From: Curtobacterium pusillum
GTDB taxonomy: Bacteria; Actinomycetota; Actinomycetes; Actinomycetales; Microbacteriaceae
DNA length: 64,000 nt
Direction: 5' to 3'
Assembly: GCF_007673235.1 (NCBI RefSeq)
Contig: NZ_VDZH01000002.1
Span: forward strand, 39,317-103,316
The notes under the pieces were generated by a model. The model was not told the DNA's origin, did no database searches, and worked only from the letters and a program-made list of their open reading frames with translations. Position numbers and translations under genes: made by a program. Positions 42,734 to 51,817 of the stretch are shown piece after piece (within the stretch, counting starts at the first letter, position 1; each line of letters begins with the position of its first letter).

Positions 42734-44101
42734 ATGTCGACACCGACGTCGAAGGAAGAACCGCAGACCGGTCTCGCCGGCACTGCGAACCCGCCGGTCA
42801 CCGCAGCCGCCGGCGCGACGGGCAGCGACCCCGCAGCCGCATCCCGGGCGTTCTCGGTCGAGGGCATCACCCAGGCCGTCAGTTCCGTCCGCGTCGGTGC
42901 CGGCTACATGTGGGCGCTCAGCCTGGCGCAGTTCGGGTTGTTCGCCGCGCTGCTCACACCGGTGTTCGTCGGCATGACGATCAAGGCGACGGCCCTCAAC
43001 CCGGACAGCCCCGAGACGATCGTCGGGTCGGTCCTGCCGTTCGGCGCACTCGGCGCGCTCTTCGCCAACCCCCTGTTCGGCGCGATCTCGGACCGGACCC
43101 GCACGCGGTGGGGCCGTCGGCGGCCGTACATGGTCGGCGGCACCGTGGTGTTCCTCGTCGCCCTCGCGTGGCTGGCGTTCTCACCGAACGTGCTGCAGCT
43201 CACCATCGCGTGGGTCCTCGCGCAGGTCGCCGCGAACGCCGTCCTCGCCACGCTGACCGCGAGCTTCGCCGACAACGTGCCCGAGTTCCAGCGCGGCAAG
43301 GCATCGAGTGTCATCGCCCTCGCGCAGAACGTCGCGATCCTCGCGGGTCTGTACCTGGCCGTGTACCTCGTCGGCAACCTGCCGCTGCTGTTCATCGCCC
43401 CGGGCATCCTGGCGATCGCCGTCATCCTCGTGTACTCGTTCGTGGCCCGCGACGACCTGCCGACCACGCCGATCAAGCCGTTCAGCTGGATCAACCTCAT
43501 CTCGTCGTTCTGGACGAACCCGATCAAGCACCGCGACTTCGGGCTGGCCTGGTGGGGGCGCTTCCTCATCACCTTCGGCACGTTCATGTTCACGACGTAC
43601 CGCCTGCTCTACATGCAGGACCGCATCGGTCTCCCGCAGGCCGAGGCAGTCGGTGTCGTCGCGTTCGGTGTGCTGCTCTACACGGTCGCGCTGATGGCCA
43701 GTGCGGCGATCTCGGGCTGGGTCTCGGACCGGATCCGACGCCGCAAGGTCTTCGTGTGGGGTTCCACCGCGCTCACGGCGGTCGGCCTGGTGATCCTCGC
43801 CCACGTCGACAGCGTCGGTGGCTTCTACTTCGCCGAGATCGTGCTCGGCTTCGCGTACGGCATCTACGCCGCGATCGACACCGCGCTCGTCGTCGACGTG
43901 CTCCCCGACCCCGAGCGACCCGGCAAGGACCTCGGTGTCATCAACATCGCGAACGCGCTCCCGCAGTCGCTCGCACCGGCCGTCGGCCTCTTCCTCCTCG
44001 GCATCGGCGGCGGGCAGAACTACACGCTCATGCTCTGGGGCGCGGGCGTCGCGGTGCTGCTCGGCGCACTCGTGATCCTCCCCATCAAGTCCGTCAAGTA
44101 G
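42734..44101 (+). CDS. MFS sugar transporter, GPH-like
   Basis: 455-residue 12-helix transporter. ISDRTRTRWGRRRPYMVGG is the loop 2-3 motif of the glycoside-pentoside-hexuronide/SLC45-like group. A 50-residue Ala/Gly/Thr-rich N-terminal tail precedes helix 1. GAGGAGGAG lies 3 bases before the ATG. First gene of a sugar module with an isomerase and a dehydrogenase downstream. Confidence 0.83.
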   Translation: MSTPTSKEEPQTGLAGTANPPVTAAAGATGSDPAAASRAFSVEGITQAVSSVRVGAGYMWALSLAQFGLFAALLTPVFVGMTIKATALNPDSPETIVGSVLPFGALGALFANPLFGAISDRTRTRWGRRRPYMVGGTVVFLVALAWLAFSPNVLQLTIAWVLAQVAANAVLATLTASFADNVPEFQRGKASSVIALAQNVAILAGLYLAVYLVGNLPLLFIAPGILAIAVILVYSFVARDDLPTTPIKPFSWINLISSFWTNPIKHRDFGLAWWGRFLITFGTFMFTTYRLLYMQDRIGLPQAEAVGVVAFGVLLYTVALMASAAISGWVSDRIRRRKVFVWGSTALTAVGLVILAHVDSVGGFYFAEIVLGFAYGIYAAIDTALVVDVLPDPERPGKDLGVINIANALPQSLAPAVGLFLLGIGGGQNYTLMLWGAGVAVLLGALVILPIKSVK

Positions 44102-44120
44102 CGCGCGTACCCACCCAGCA

Positions 44121-44167
44121 GCCTGGAGGCGCGACCCGCGTCGACGACGCGCGTCGCGCCTCCAGGC
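44121..44167. repeat. palindromic repeat copy 6, same-strand gap
   Basis: GCCTGGAGGCGCGAC paired with GTCGCGCCTCCAGGC, with GCGTCGACGACGC inside. This copy is between two genes on the same strand, so it could attenuate rather than end the transcript. Confidence 0.68.
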
Positions 44168-44207
44168 CGGTCACCGCACACAACGCAAGCCCCTGAAAGG
44201 ACCAGCC

Positions 44208-45023
44208 ATGGCACCCGCCATCTCCCTGCAGCTCTACACGGTGAACGCCGCCCTGGAGCCCGATCTCGACGGCGGCGTCCGCCGCCTCGCCGAGATCGGC
44301 TTCGACACCGTCGAGGCGTTCGCGTTCGTGGACCGAGCAGCGCAGCTCAAGTCCGCGTTTGACGCCCACGGCATCGCCGCCAAGACGGGACACGCGTTCC
44401 TCGTCGAGGAGACCATCCCGCTGCCCGACGGCACCGTGATGACCGCTCCGTCGCACGCAGAGACGTTCGCCGCCGCGAAGGAACTCGGCCTCGAGATCGT
44501 CATCGACCCGTTCGTCGGCCCCGACCACTGGACCACCCGCGAGGGCGTCGAGCGCGTCGCCGCACGTCTCAACGCCGCCGCTGCCGAAGCTGCGGCGCAC
44601 GGCCTCCGCGTCGGCTACCACAACCACGACCACGAGCTCCGGCCGCAGATCGACGGCACGCCCGCGCTGCAGGTGCTCGCCGGACTGCTCGACCCGGCCG
44701 TCGTGCTCGAGCTCGATCTGTACTGGGCATCCGCAGCGGGCATCGACCTCGTCGCGTTCATCGAGGAGCTCGGGGACCGCATCGTCGCCGTGCACGTCAA
44801 GGACGGCCCGATGCGCGACGACATCTCCACGGCGTCGATCCCGCAGGACCAGACACCGGCCGGCCAGGGCGACGTCCGGCTCGCCGAAGCACTGCACGCT
44901 GCCACTGCGCTCGAGTACGCCGTGATCGAGTTCGACCACTCCGAAGTCGACGTCTTCGACGCCGTGCAGCAGTCCTACGCGTGGCTCGAGGCCACCCTGA
45001 ACAAGCAGGAGGTGTCCGCATGA
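44208..45023 (+). CDS. sugar phosphate isomerase/epimerase (xylose isomerase-like TIM barrel)
   Basis: 271-residue TIM-barrel protein. SLQLYTVNAAL at the start, then GYHNHDHEL, and EFDHSEVDVFDAVQQSYAWL at the end. Metal ligands likely include Glu/His/Asp in VLELDLYWAS and VHVKDG. These enzymes isomerise or dehydrate polyols such as inosose. AAAGGA lies 6 bases before the ATG. Overlaps the next gene by 4 bases. Confidence 0.83.
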   Translation: MAPAISLQLYTVNAALEPDLDGGVRRLAEIGFDTVEAFAFVDRAAQLKSAFDAHGIAAKTGHAFLVEETIPLPDGTVMTAPSHAETFAAAKELGLEIVIDPFVGPDHWTTREGVERVAARLNAAAAEAAAHGLRVGYHNHDHELRPQIDGTPALQVLAGLLDPAVVLELDLYWASAAGIDLVAFIEELGDRIVAVHVKDGPMRDDISTASIPQDQTPAGQGDVRLAEALHAATALEYAVIEFDHSEVDVFDAVQQSYAWLEATLNKQEVSA

Positions 45024-46177
45024 CCCGCACCGGACGTGTCGGCATCGGCTTCATCGGCGCCGGGATGATCAGCGAGCAGTACCTGGCGAACCTCACCACG
45101 TTCCCCGACGTCGAGGTCGTCCGCATCGGCGACATCGACACCGAACGGGCCGCCGCGTCGGCGGCGAAGTGGGGCGTGCCTGCGTCCGGCACCGGCGACG
45201 AGGTGCTCGCCGACCCGGACGTCGAGATCGTCATCAACCTCACGCTGCCCGCCACCCACGTCGAGGTCTCGACGCAGGCGCTGCGCGCGGGCAAGCACGT
45301 GTGGAGCGAGAAGCCGATCGGTGTCGACCGGGCCTCGGCCGCGTCGCTCGTGGCCCTGGCGGACGAGCTCGGGCTGAAGCTCGGCATCGCGCCCGACACC
45401 GTGCTCGGCCCGGGCTGGCAGACCGCCAAGCGCGCCATCGAGTCGGGTGCGATCGGCACCCCGCTGACCGCCGTCACGAGCATGCAGTGGCAGGGGCCGG
45501 ACGTCTTCCACCCGAACGCGTCGTTCCTCTACGCCAAGGGCGCCGGTCCGCTCTTCGACATCGGCCCGTACTACTTCACCGCGCTCGTGCACCTGCTCGG
45601 CCCGATCGAGTCCGTCGTCGCGACGGGGTCGAAGTCCCGGGAGACCCGGCAGCTCGTCGTCGGGCCGAACGCGGGCGACGAGTTCCCCGTCGAGGTCCCG
45701 ACCCACGTCTCCGTCCTGACCTCGTTCGAGCAGGGCGGCAACGCGCAGTCCCTGCTGTCGTTCGACACCCCGCTGTTCCGGCACGGCGTGTTCGAGGTGA
45801 ACGGGACCGAGGGCACCATCGTCCTGCCCGATCCGAACACCTTCGGTGGTGGCCACCCGATCCGGATCGCACGACCGATCACCGCCGACGCGACGTTCCC
45901 CTTCTCGCAGGACTTCGACGTGCTGCTCGACGAGGAGCCGACGGTCGGCCGTGGCCTCGGCGTGCTCGACATGGCGCGGGCGATCCGTGGCGGCGGCTCG
46001 CACATCGCGACCGGCGAGGTCGGGTACCACGTGCTCGACACGATGGTCGCGGTCGAGGAGTCGATCGCCGCCCGCTCGTTCATCGAGGTCGAGTCGACCG
46101 TCGCACCGATCGCGTCGCTGCCCGAGGACTTCGACCCGCTGGCTGCGACCCTGGAGGGCGCGACGGCCGCGGTCTGA
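45020..46177 (+). CDS. Gfo/Idh/MocA family oxidoreductase
   Basis: 385-residue NAD(P)-dependent dehydrogenase. The Rossmann motif is GFIGAGMISEQYL, and the signature EKPIG (about residue 98) carries the catalytic lysine. DIGPYYFTALVHLLGP belongs to the C-terminal substrate domain. Acts on a sugar or polyol. ATGA overlap with the isomerase gene, so they work in one pathway with the MFS importer. Confidence 0.87.
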   Translation: MTRTGRVGIGFIGAGMISEQYLANLTTFPDVEVVRIGDIDTERAAASAAKWGVPASGTGDEVLADPDVEIVINLTLPATHVEVSTQALRAGKHVWSEKPIGVDRASAASLVALADELGLKLGIAPDTVLGPGWQTAKRAIESGAIGTPLTAVTSMQWQGPDVFHPNASFLYAKGAGPLFDIGPYYFTALVHLLGPIESVVATGSKSRETRQLVVGPNAGDEFPVEVPTHVSVLTSFEQGGNAQSLLSFDTPLFRHGVFEVNGTEGTIVLPDPNTFGGGHPIRIARPITADATFPFSQDFDVLLDEEPTVGRGLGVLDMARAIRGGGSHIATGEVGYHVLDTMVAVEESIAARSFIEVESTVAPIASLPEDFDPLAATLEGATAAV

Positions 46178-46284
46178 GCCGACGCTCTCCGTCCTGCGCC
46201 GTGGGGACTCTGTACGACACTTCCGCTGTCGTACGACGTCCGCGTTGTCGTCCCGAGCGGCTCGTGACTGTGCGCGTGTGCAAC

Positions 46285-46326
46285 GAACGACGAAGCCGCT
46301 GTCGTACGACAGCGGCTTCGTCGTTC
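46285..46326. terminator. 42-base perfect palindrome, convergent gap
   Basis: Each 21-base arm is exact; the left arm starts GAACGACGAAGCCGCTGTCG and the centre is TCGTACGA. Between the Gfo/Idh and SDR genes (convergent). The 15-mer CCGCTGTCGTACGAC in it also occurs at 46223-46237. Likely bidirectional terminator of a different sequence from the GGAGGCGCGG family. Confidence 0.75.
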
Positions 46327-46359
46327 CGGGTCAGCCGTCGAGGACTCCGACCCCCTCCG

Positions 46360-47088
46360 TCACCAGGGGACGACGCCGGCGTCCTCGAAGAAGCCGCCGC
46401 GCGGACCGTCATCGGGGAGCGTCGCGAGCCGGATGGCGGTCGCGGCCCCTTGCGCGGCCGTCCGGTCGCCGGCGAAACCGTTGAAGTCGGTCGCAACGAG
46501 GCCCGGGCACGCGGCGTTCACGATGATCGGCGTGTCCGCGAACGCGCGGGCGTACTGCGTCGTGATGCCGTTCAGGAACGTCTTCGACGGCGAGTACGCG
46601 GCCATCACCGGGCCGGGCTGGCGGCCGAGCGAGCCCATGCTGCTCGACGCGTTCACGATCCGCGGCGCGGGCGAACGGCGGAGCAGCGGCAGCATCGCGT
46701 TCGTCACCCGGATGACGCCGTACACGTTGACGTCGACGACCTGCCGGACCATGTCGAGGTCGAGCGTCGTCGGGTCCTGCGTCCACGTGACCGGGTCGAA
46801 CGGGCCGGAGATCCCGGCGTTGTTCACCAGGACGTCGAGTCGGCCGAAGCGTTCCTCGACGTCGGCCGCGGCAGCGGTCACGCTCGCGTCGTCGGTCACG
46901 TCGATGCGGACCCCGTCGGCGTCGATCCCGCTCGCGCGGAGCCGCTCGACTGCGCCGCGGCGCGCGTCGTCGTCGCGGGCGCCCACGAGTACCCGGAGTC
47001 CCTGCCGGCCGAGTCCCTCGGCGATCGCGGCGCCGATGCCCTTGTTGCCGCCCGTCACCAGGGCAGTGGTCGTGTTCTCGTTCTGCAT
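46360..47088 (-). CDS. short-chain dehydrogenase/reductase
   Basis: 242-residue classical SDR. The cofactor motif is TGGNKGIG (residues 13-20); NNAG (about residue 89), catalytic Ser in NASSSMGS, and Tyr/Lys in AAYSPSK are all present. The IDVTDD stretch suggests the usual adenine-binding Asp. NAD(P)-dependent reduction of a carbonyl. Divergent from a LysR gene that likely controls it. Confidence 0.88.
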   Translation of the reverse strand: MQNENTTTALVTGGNKGIGAAIAEGLGRQGLRVLVGARDDDARRGAVERLRASGIDADGVRIDVTDDASVTAAAADVEERFGRLDVLVNNAGISGPFDPVTWTQDPTTLDLDMVRQVVDVNVYGVIRVTNAMLPLLRRSPAPRIVNASSSMGSLGRQPGPVMAAYSPSKTFLNGITTQYARAFADTPIIVNAACPGLVATDFNGFAGDRTAAQGAATAIRLATLPDDGPRGGFFEDAGVVPW

Positions 47089-47146
47089 GGCTCGATCGTC
47101 CGTCCGGAGCTCGCTCGGCGTCCAACACCGATCCGGTCCGCTGTGG

Positions 47147-47159
47147 TACCCGACGGGTA
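47147..47159. promoter_or_regulatory. LysR-type binding palindrome
   Basis: TACCC-GAC-GGGTA, a T-N11-A type LysR box, 21 bases upstream of the LysR start and overlapping its -35 area. Between the divergent SDR and LysR genes. Confidence 0.65.
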
Positions 47160-47180
47160 TCGCCGACGTAGGCTCCACCC

Positions 47181-48047
47181 GTGGACGATGTCGAGACGCG
47201 TGAACTCCGGTACTTCGTCGCCGTCGCCGAGGAACTCCACTTCGGCCGTGCGGCGCTCCGGCTCGGGATGGCCCAGCCGCCCCTGTCGCGGGCGATCCGG
47301 CAGCTCGAGGAACGCATCGGCGTCCGGCTGTTCGACCGTGATCGTCGCGGCGTGCGCCTGACGCTTGCTGGGGAGGCACTGCTCCGCGAAGCTCCGGCGG
47401 CCCTCGACGCCGTCCGGGCAGCGGTTCGCCGCGCACGACGTGCCGGTGCTCCCGAGCGTCGGCTCGTCCTCGCGACGAAGGCCGGGTCGTCGCACGAGTT
47501 CCTGCAGGCGCTGCTCGACGCGGCACCCGACGACGTGCCGGTGGAGGTTGTCCTGTGCGAGATCGGGGAGCAGGCCGGACTCCTGCGCGATGGCACCGCC
47601 GACATCGCCGTGATGCACCGGCCGTTCGACGACTTCGCCGGAATCGACGCCGTCGACCTGTACTCCGAGCCGCAGGTCGCCATCGTCCCGGCGTCGCACT
47701 CGCTCGCTCGGCGACGGTCGCTGACGATGGCCGAGGTCTCGCACGTTCCCGACCTGCCGATGGCCCGGTGGCCGCTCCCGGACTGGACCTACCCGCCCGG
47801 ACCCGGGCCGGAGGTGCACTCGCAGTCCCAGCTCGCGCAGCTCGTTGCCCTCGGCCGGACGCTCCTGGTCATCCCGCGCTCGAGCCGAGCGTGGCAGTGG
47901 CCCGAGCACGTCGCGGTACCCGTGCTCGACGCGCCCCTCGCGACGACGGTGCTCGCGTGGCCAGCAGGCCGGTCGACGCCGTCAGTGGCGCGACTCGTCG
48001 AGACGGGGCGGCAGATCGGTGCGGCGGAAGCTGCCGCGAGCGCCTGA
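47181..48047 (+). CDS. LysR family transcriptional regulator
   Basis: 288 residues. The HTH is TRELRYFVAVAEELHFGRAALRLGMAQPPLSRAIRQLE, typical of LysR, with a type-2 periplasmic-binding-like effector domain after residue 90. GTG start with TAGGCT 6 bases upstream, so leaderless. Likely regulator of the divergent SDR gene. Confidence 0.88.
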   Translation: MDDVETRELRYFVAVAEELHFGRAALRLGMAQPPLSRAIRQLEERIGVRLFDRDRRGVRLTLAGEALLREAPAALDAVRAAVRRARRAGAPERRLVLATKAGSSHEFLQALLDAAPDDVPVEVVLCEIGEQAGLLRDGTADIAVMHRPFDDFAGIDAVDLYSEPQVAIVPASHSLARRRSLTMAEVSHVPDLPMARWPLPDWTYPPGPGPEVHSQSQLAQLVALGRTLLVIPRSSRAWQWPEHVAVPVLDAPLATTVLAWPAGRSTPSVARLVETGRQIGAAEAAASA

Positions 48048-48077
48048 GCGTCCGCGCCGGGGTCGCACGCCGCAGTC

Positions 48078-48419
48078 TCAGACGGCAGTGCTGAGGAGAG
48101 CCAGTCCGACGACGAGGCCCAGCCCTTGCAGGATGGAGAGCCCGGCGACGACGATGCCGATGATGCCAGCCATCCGCGCGAGTGGCCGCCGACCGCGCAC
48201 CGTGTGGAGTGCCATCGCCGTCCAGACGAGCAGTCCGACCTGGACCAGGGCGATCACCGCGAGGAGCCAGATGTGCTCGATCGCACCACCCGCGACCACG
48301 GCGGCGACGATGCCGAGCAGGACGGCACCGAGGCCTGGTCCGGCGATCCACCAGCCGCGGGGGCGGTCGAGGCGCTCCTGTTCTGGGGCGAGGTGATCCG
48401 CACCCATCTGGGCGCTCAC
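48078..48419 (-). CDS. hypothetical membrane protein
   Basis: 113 residues with three membrane segments: 28-46, 49-70 and 82-108. Starts by GTGA overlap with the upstream lipoprotein gene, so it is the last gene of the WXG-like/DUF1023/lipoprotein operon. No family recognised. Confidence 0.65.
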   Translation of the reverse strand: MSAQMGADHLAPEQERLDRPRGWWIAGPGLGAVLLGIVAAVVAGGAIEHIWLLAVIALVQVGLLVWTAMALHTVRGRRPLARMAGIIGIVVAGLSILQGLGLVVGLALLSTAV

Positions 48420-49006
48420 GGAGTTGCCGTTGCCGACGGGTCAGAGACGCCGGGGATGTCGGGTGGTGTGTTCGTGTGCTTCTCGGCGTACTTCTCGCGG
48501 TTGAGCTGGTCGACGTCGCCAGGGGTGCAGGGGGTCTGGATCTGCAGGGAGGAGCCGTTCTCATTGGTGCGGAAGCGCACGAAGAAACCGGTTTCCAGCG
48601 TGGAGGCCCCGGGGTACCGTAGCTGGACGCCTGGGTAGTCTCCGGTGGTCGCAGACCGATCAGCCGTCCACCCCTTCGCCTCCCAACGAGTCGCCAGGTC
48701 GTCGAGCAGCCGGTCGCGGTCGGCGGCGGACGTTCCGGGGCCGAATCGATTCACGACCCAGCGGGCGCCGTCCGAGCCGCATGCACGTGCTGCAGTGTCG
48801 GAGGCGAGCCAGGTTCCTCCGACGACGTCCTGGGATGCCTCGGCCTCGGCGTTGATCTCGTCCCACACCTGTTTCGCAGCGCTGTTGTTCGACGCGGCCA
48901 TACGTGGCTCCTTCGTTGCGAGGTCGCTTGCGCACCCTGTCAGGGCGAGCCCTGCTGCGAGGAGCGCTGCGATGGTGACGAGGCGGCCCGGGCGTTCTCG
49001 GATCAT
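48416..49006 (-). CDS. hypothetical lipoprotein
   Basis: 196 residues. Lipoprotein signal with LTGC, Cys25. The mature domain contains NSAAKQVWDEINAEAEASQ and Cys in RACGSDG and TPCTPG, probably a disulfide. Distantly resembles the lipoprotein at 51306-51800 (NRF motif, final Cys). ATGA overlap with the DUF1023 gene. Confidence 0.72.
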   Translation of the reverse strand: MIRERPGRLVTIAALLAAGLALTGCASDLATKEPRMAASNNSAAKQVWDEINAEAEASQDVVGGTWLASDTAARACGSDGARWVVNRFGPGTSAADRDRLLDDLATRWEAKGWTADRSATTGDYPGVQLRYPGASTLETGFFVRFRTNENGSSLQIQTPCTPGDVDQLNREKYAEKHTNTPPDIPGVSDPSATATP

Positions 49007-50904
49007 GGGATGGCTTTCCCTTCGGGTGTGTACCCGAGGCTCGTACGGGCGGTGTTGTACAGCGAGGTCGTTCCAGCGTCCAGGTAGCCGTGTGTGTCGC
49101 TGTCCTCGCCGGCGATCTCGGCCTCGGTACCCGGGGTTGCCGAATGTCCGTCGGAACCAGCGTAGGACTCTCCGCCGATGACGTCGGGATCGGAGGAGAA
49201 GGTCCGCGCACCCCAGGACGGATTTCCAGGATTGAGTCGGTGTGTGCTCGGCAGGGTGAGGATCTGGTCTCGCGTTGAGGTGAACGGGTTCCCGGTGTCG
49301 ATGGGCTGACGTCCGAGGACGTAGCCCAACGGAGTCTCAACGGATCCCCGGCCGATGTTCGCGACGAGGTCGGTGTTGGCCTGCGAAGCCCAGACGTGAC
49401 CGTTCGGCACCCCGACCGCGTGCACATTCGGCACTCGTCCGTCGACGCCGGCGGAAGCGAGCAGGGTCAGGTTGGCCACGGGCGTCTTCGCCACCGACAG
49501 CGTGGCAGTCGTCGTGCCGTAGGAGTGAGCAACGACCGACAGATGGTCCCCGCCGCTCCATCCCCTGGTTCTGGAGACGTCTCCGAGGAATCGGCTGAGG
49601 TTCTGAGCGCCCACTTCGGCCTTCGTGGAGGCGAGCACCTCGACGCTCGGCGGCATGTCGGGAGTGTCGTACCCGATCCACGCGACGGTGGCGATGTTCG
49701 TACTGGCGTGCGCTTCTTGGGCGGCGTAGCGCTGCTCGTTCAAGAGGTTTTCCGCGCCACCCGTCCAGCCCTGCATGCTCTCGGCGACGGTGTTGCCCAT
49801 CCCCGGGACGTTGACCGTCACGTTCGTCGCCGTGTCGAGGTCACCGATGGCCACCGCGGCGAGCGGCGGGTGTCCGAGTGTCAGCGACACGATGGTCCGC
49901 GGTGCCGCGGCAGTGCCCGCGAGCAGCGTCTTGTCGAGGGCTTCGAGCGATCCCACGATCGCCGACAGCCGCGCGTACTCGGCTCGTTCGGCAGGAGTCA
50001 GCTCGTCGTTCCGGAACACCTTGCCGGAGAGCTCTCGGTAGCGCGCCTGCGCCTTCGGGAGCTCGGTGTCGAGCGTGTACTGGTTCGCGCGGCCGCGGTC
50101 GGCGTAGAGCACACCCCCGAGGTTCCCGACCACTGTTGAGAGACCGGTCACCAGCGCGGCGCGATCGTCGGCGCCGAGGCCGGTCCACCATGCCTTGACG
50201 TCATCGGTCGACGGCGGGTGGTCGAGCAGCCGCTGTGCTTCGCCGGGGTGGTCTGCGGCCCACTTCCGGAGCGCGTCCGGCCCCTGCGCCGCGAGGTCCG
50301 CGAGCAGCGGGAGACGTGCGGCATCCCGGAACGCACGAGATGCCGCACCGAAGTCGATCCTGGCGAACGGCGCGGCGAGCATGCTGCCACCGAGCGTCGG
50401 GAACAGCCGCGGGGCACCCCCGATCTGTCCGCGGATCGCCTGGGCGAGGTCGTCCTGCGCCGACCGCCAACGAGTGTGCAGTCGACTCGCCCGTGCGTGC
50501 AGATCGTCGTTCGCGGCGCGGTACTCGTCCGGGACGGCGTCGTCGCTGTCCGACGCCGCGACGCGCGCGCGGATCTCATCGATGTCGGCCAGCAGGGAGC
50601 GACGGGTCCGGCGGATCGTTGTCACGTCGTCGGCGAAGGTCTCGAGCGCCGTCGCCACGGAGCCGGCTGCGGTCGCGAGCCCGTCGGCCGGTCCGGTTGC
50701 TGCGCGCATCGCGTGGGACAGGGCATCGGTCGCGCCGGGCGACGAGAGCACGCCGTCGATGCCCCTCCACGTGCGCTGTGCGTCCTGGGCAGCCTGGCGC
50801 ACTGCACCAGTGGACGTCCGCAAGGCGGTCGCACTGTCGTTCACCGCCCCCGCCGTCGGTGTCACGGTCGGCAGCGCGCTCTCGTCGATGAGTGTCGCGC
50901 TCAC
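49003..50904 (-). CDS. DUF1023 alpha/beta hydrolase with helical N-terminal domain
   Basis: 633 residues. Residues 1-150 are helical and resemble WXG/LXG-type export regions (TALRTSTGAVRQAAQDAQRTWRGID). The C-terminal half holds a DUF1023 alpha/beta hydrolase with nucleophile elbow VVAHSYGTT, plus VNVPGMGNTV and SAGVDGRVPNVHAVGVPNGHVW. The final 50 residues are polar. Substrate unknown. The GTG overlaps the stop of the WXG-like gene (GTGA). Export by a type VII pathway is an inference from the N-terminal domain and its neighbour. Confidence 0.78.
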   Translation of the reverse strand: MSATLIDESALPTVTPTAGAVNDSATALRTSTGAVRQAAQDAQRTWRGIDGVLSSPGATDALSHAMRAATGPADGLATAAGSVATALETFADDVTTIRRTRRSLLADIDEIRARVAASDSDDAVPDEYRAANDDLHARASRLHTRWRSAQDDLAQAIRGQIGGAPRLFPTLGGSMLAAPFARIDFGAASRAFRDAARLPLLADLAAQGPDALRKWAADHPGEAQRLLDHPPSTDDVKAWWTGLGADDRAALVTGLSTVVGNLGGVLYADRGRANQYTLDTELPKAQARYRELSGKVFRNDELTPAERAEYARLSAIVGSLEALDKTLLAGTAAAPRTIVSLTLGHPPLAAVAIGDLDTATNVTVNVPGMGNTVAESMQGWTGGAENLLNEQRYAAQEAHASTNIATVAWIGYDTPDMPPSVEVLASTKAEVGAQNLSRFLGDVSRTRGWSGGDHLSVVAHSYGTTTATLSVAKTPVANLTLLASAGVDGRVPNVHAVGVPNGHVWASQANTDLVANIGRGSVETPLGYVLGRQPIDTGNPFTSTRDQILTLPSTHRLNPGNPSWGARTFSSDPDVIGGESYAGSDGHSATPGTEAEIAGEDSDTHGYLDAGTTSLYNTARTSLGYTPEGKAIP

Positions 50905-51230
50905 TGGACGGTCCGCCCGAAACCGCGTCGCGTTCTCGCGGTGGCGTGGTCTGCCATCCCGGCGTCCGCCTCGGCGAACGCGTTCATCGCGCCGGTCGCG
51001 GCCGTGATCGCCTTCTCGACGGCACTGACAGCGGTCGTCGCGTCGCCCTGTCGCGCGCCGAGGAAACCCTGCGCAGCCCCGGCGGCGTCCGTTCCCGTGA
51101 GCGCTGCGACGACGTCCCGGAGCGCCGCGTCCACATCCGACGCCGCGCGCTGCATGGACGACCCGGCCGTCGCTGCATCTCGGACGATCGCCTCCGACCC
51201 GGCGATGTCCACATTCCAACCGTTCCCCAT
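50901..51230 (-). CDS. WXG100-like small helical protein
   Basis: 109 residues, almost all helical (AGSEAIVRDAATAGSSMQRAASDVDAAL and VEKAITAATGAMNAFAEADAGM). Size and helix-turn-helix plan match ESX/WXG100-like proteins, though the central WxG is not present. GAGGGGG upstream of the ATG. First gene of an operon with DUF1023, a lipoprotein and a membrane protein. Confidence 0.7.
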   Translation of the reverse strand: MGNGWNVDIAGSEAIVRDAATAGSSMQRAASDVDAALRDVVAALTGTDAAGAAQGFLGARQGDATTAVSAVEKAITAATGAMNAFAEADAGMADHATARTRRGFGRTVQ

Positions 51231-51305
51231 GACACCCCCTCGTACGCAACATACTAACGAACGGGGTTCTCGCTGGATGTTGAGCGACGACGTGCTGTGG
51301 AGAAC

Positions 51306-51800
51306 TCAGTCGCCAGCCGTTGCGGGCACAGTCGGGGTACTTGACCGCAGGTCGAACCGGTAACAGGCGCTGTACGCCTGGATGATCGACGCTCCGCCGT
51401 CCGCGTTGAACGCGGCGAAGCGGTTCAGGGATCCGGTCCCGACGACTTCGGTTCCGCGGCGGATCTCGGCGTCGAACCCGTTCGCCGTGAGTTCGTCCCG
51501 GAACGCGCGCGCGGCGGCACGCTCGTCCGAGATCCCGCTCCCGCGGATCTCACGGGTGATCTGGATGCCGCCCTCGCCGGATGCGGTGCTGCAGGTCCGG
51601 AAACGGTTGACCGTCGCCGGACCCCAGGACGCGGGGGCCGCTGCCATCAGTGCGTCGAGTAGGTCCAGCTGTTCGGTGTTCGCCGATTCAGCGGTCATCG
51701 CGCGGCCCGGGGTCTGCTGTGCGTCTCCGGGTGCTGCCGTTGCGCAGCCGGTCAACACGACCGCGGCGAGCACCGTCACGACGACGGGCCAGCGCCGCAT
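51306..51800 (-). CDS. hypothetical lipoprotein
   Basis: 164 residues from ATG 51800 (GGAG 3 bases upstream; a GTG three codons earlier is possible). Lipoprotein signal with LTGC, Cys19. The mature part has TVNRFRTCSTASGEGGIQITREI and AYSACYRFDL with two Cys. Same style as the lipoprotein at 48416-49006. Probably functions with the DUF1023 locus. Confidence 0.7.
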   Translation of the reverse strand: MRRWPVVVTVLAAVVLTGCATAAPGDAQQTPGRAMTAESANTEQLDLLDALMAAAPASWGPATVNRFRTCSTASGEGGIQITREIRGSGISDERAAARAFRDELTANGFDAEIRRGTEVVGTGSLNRFAAFNADGGASIIQAYSACYRFDLRSSTPTVPATAGD

Positions 51801-51817
51801 CGTCTCCACGAGCGTGG

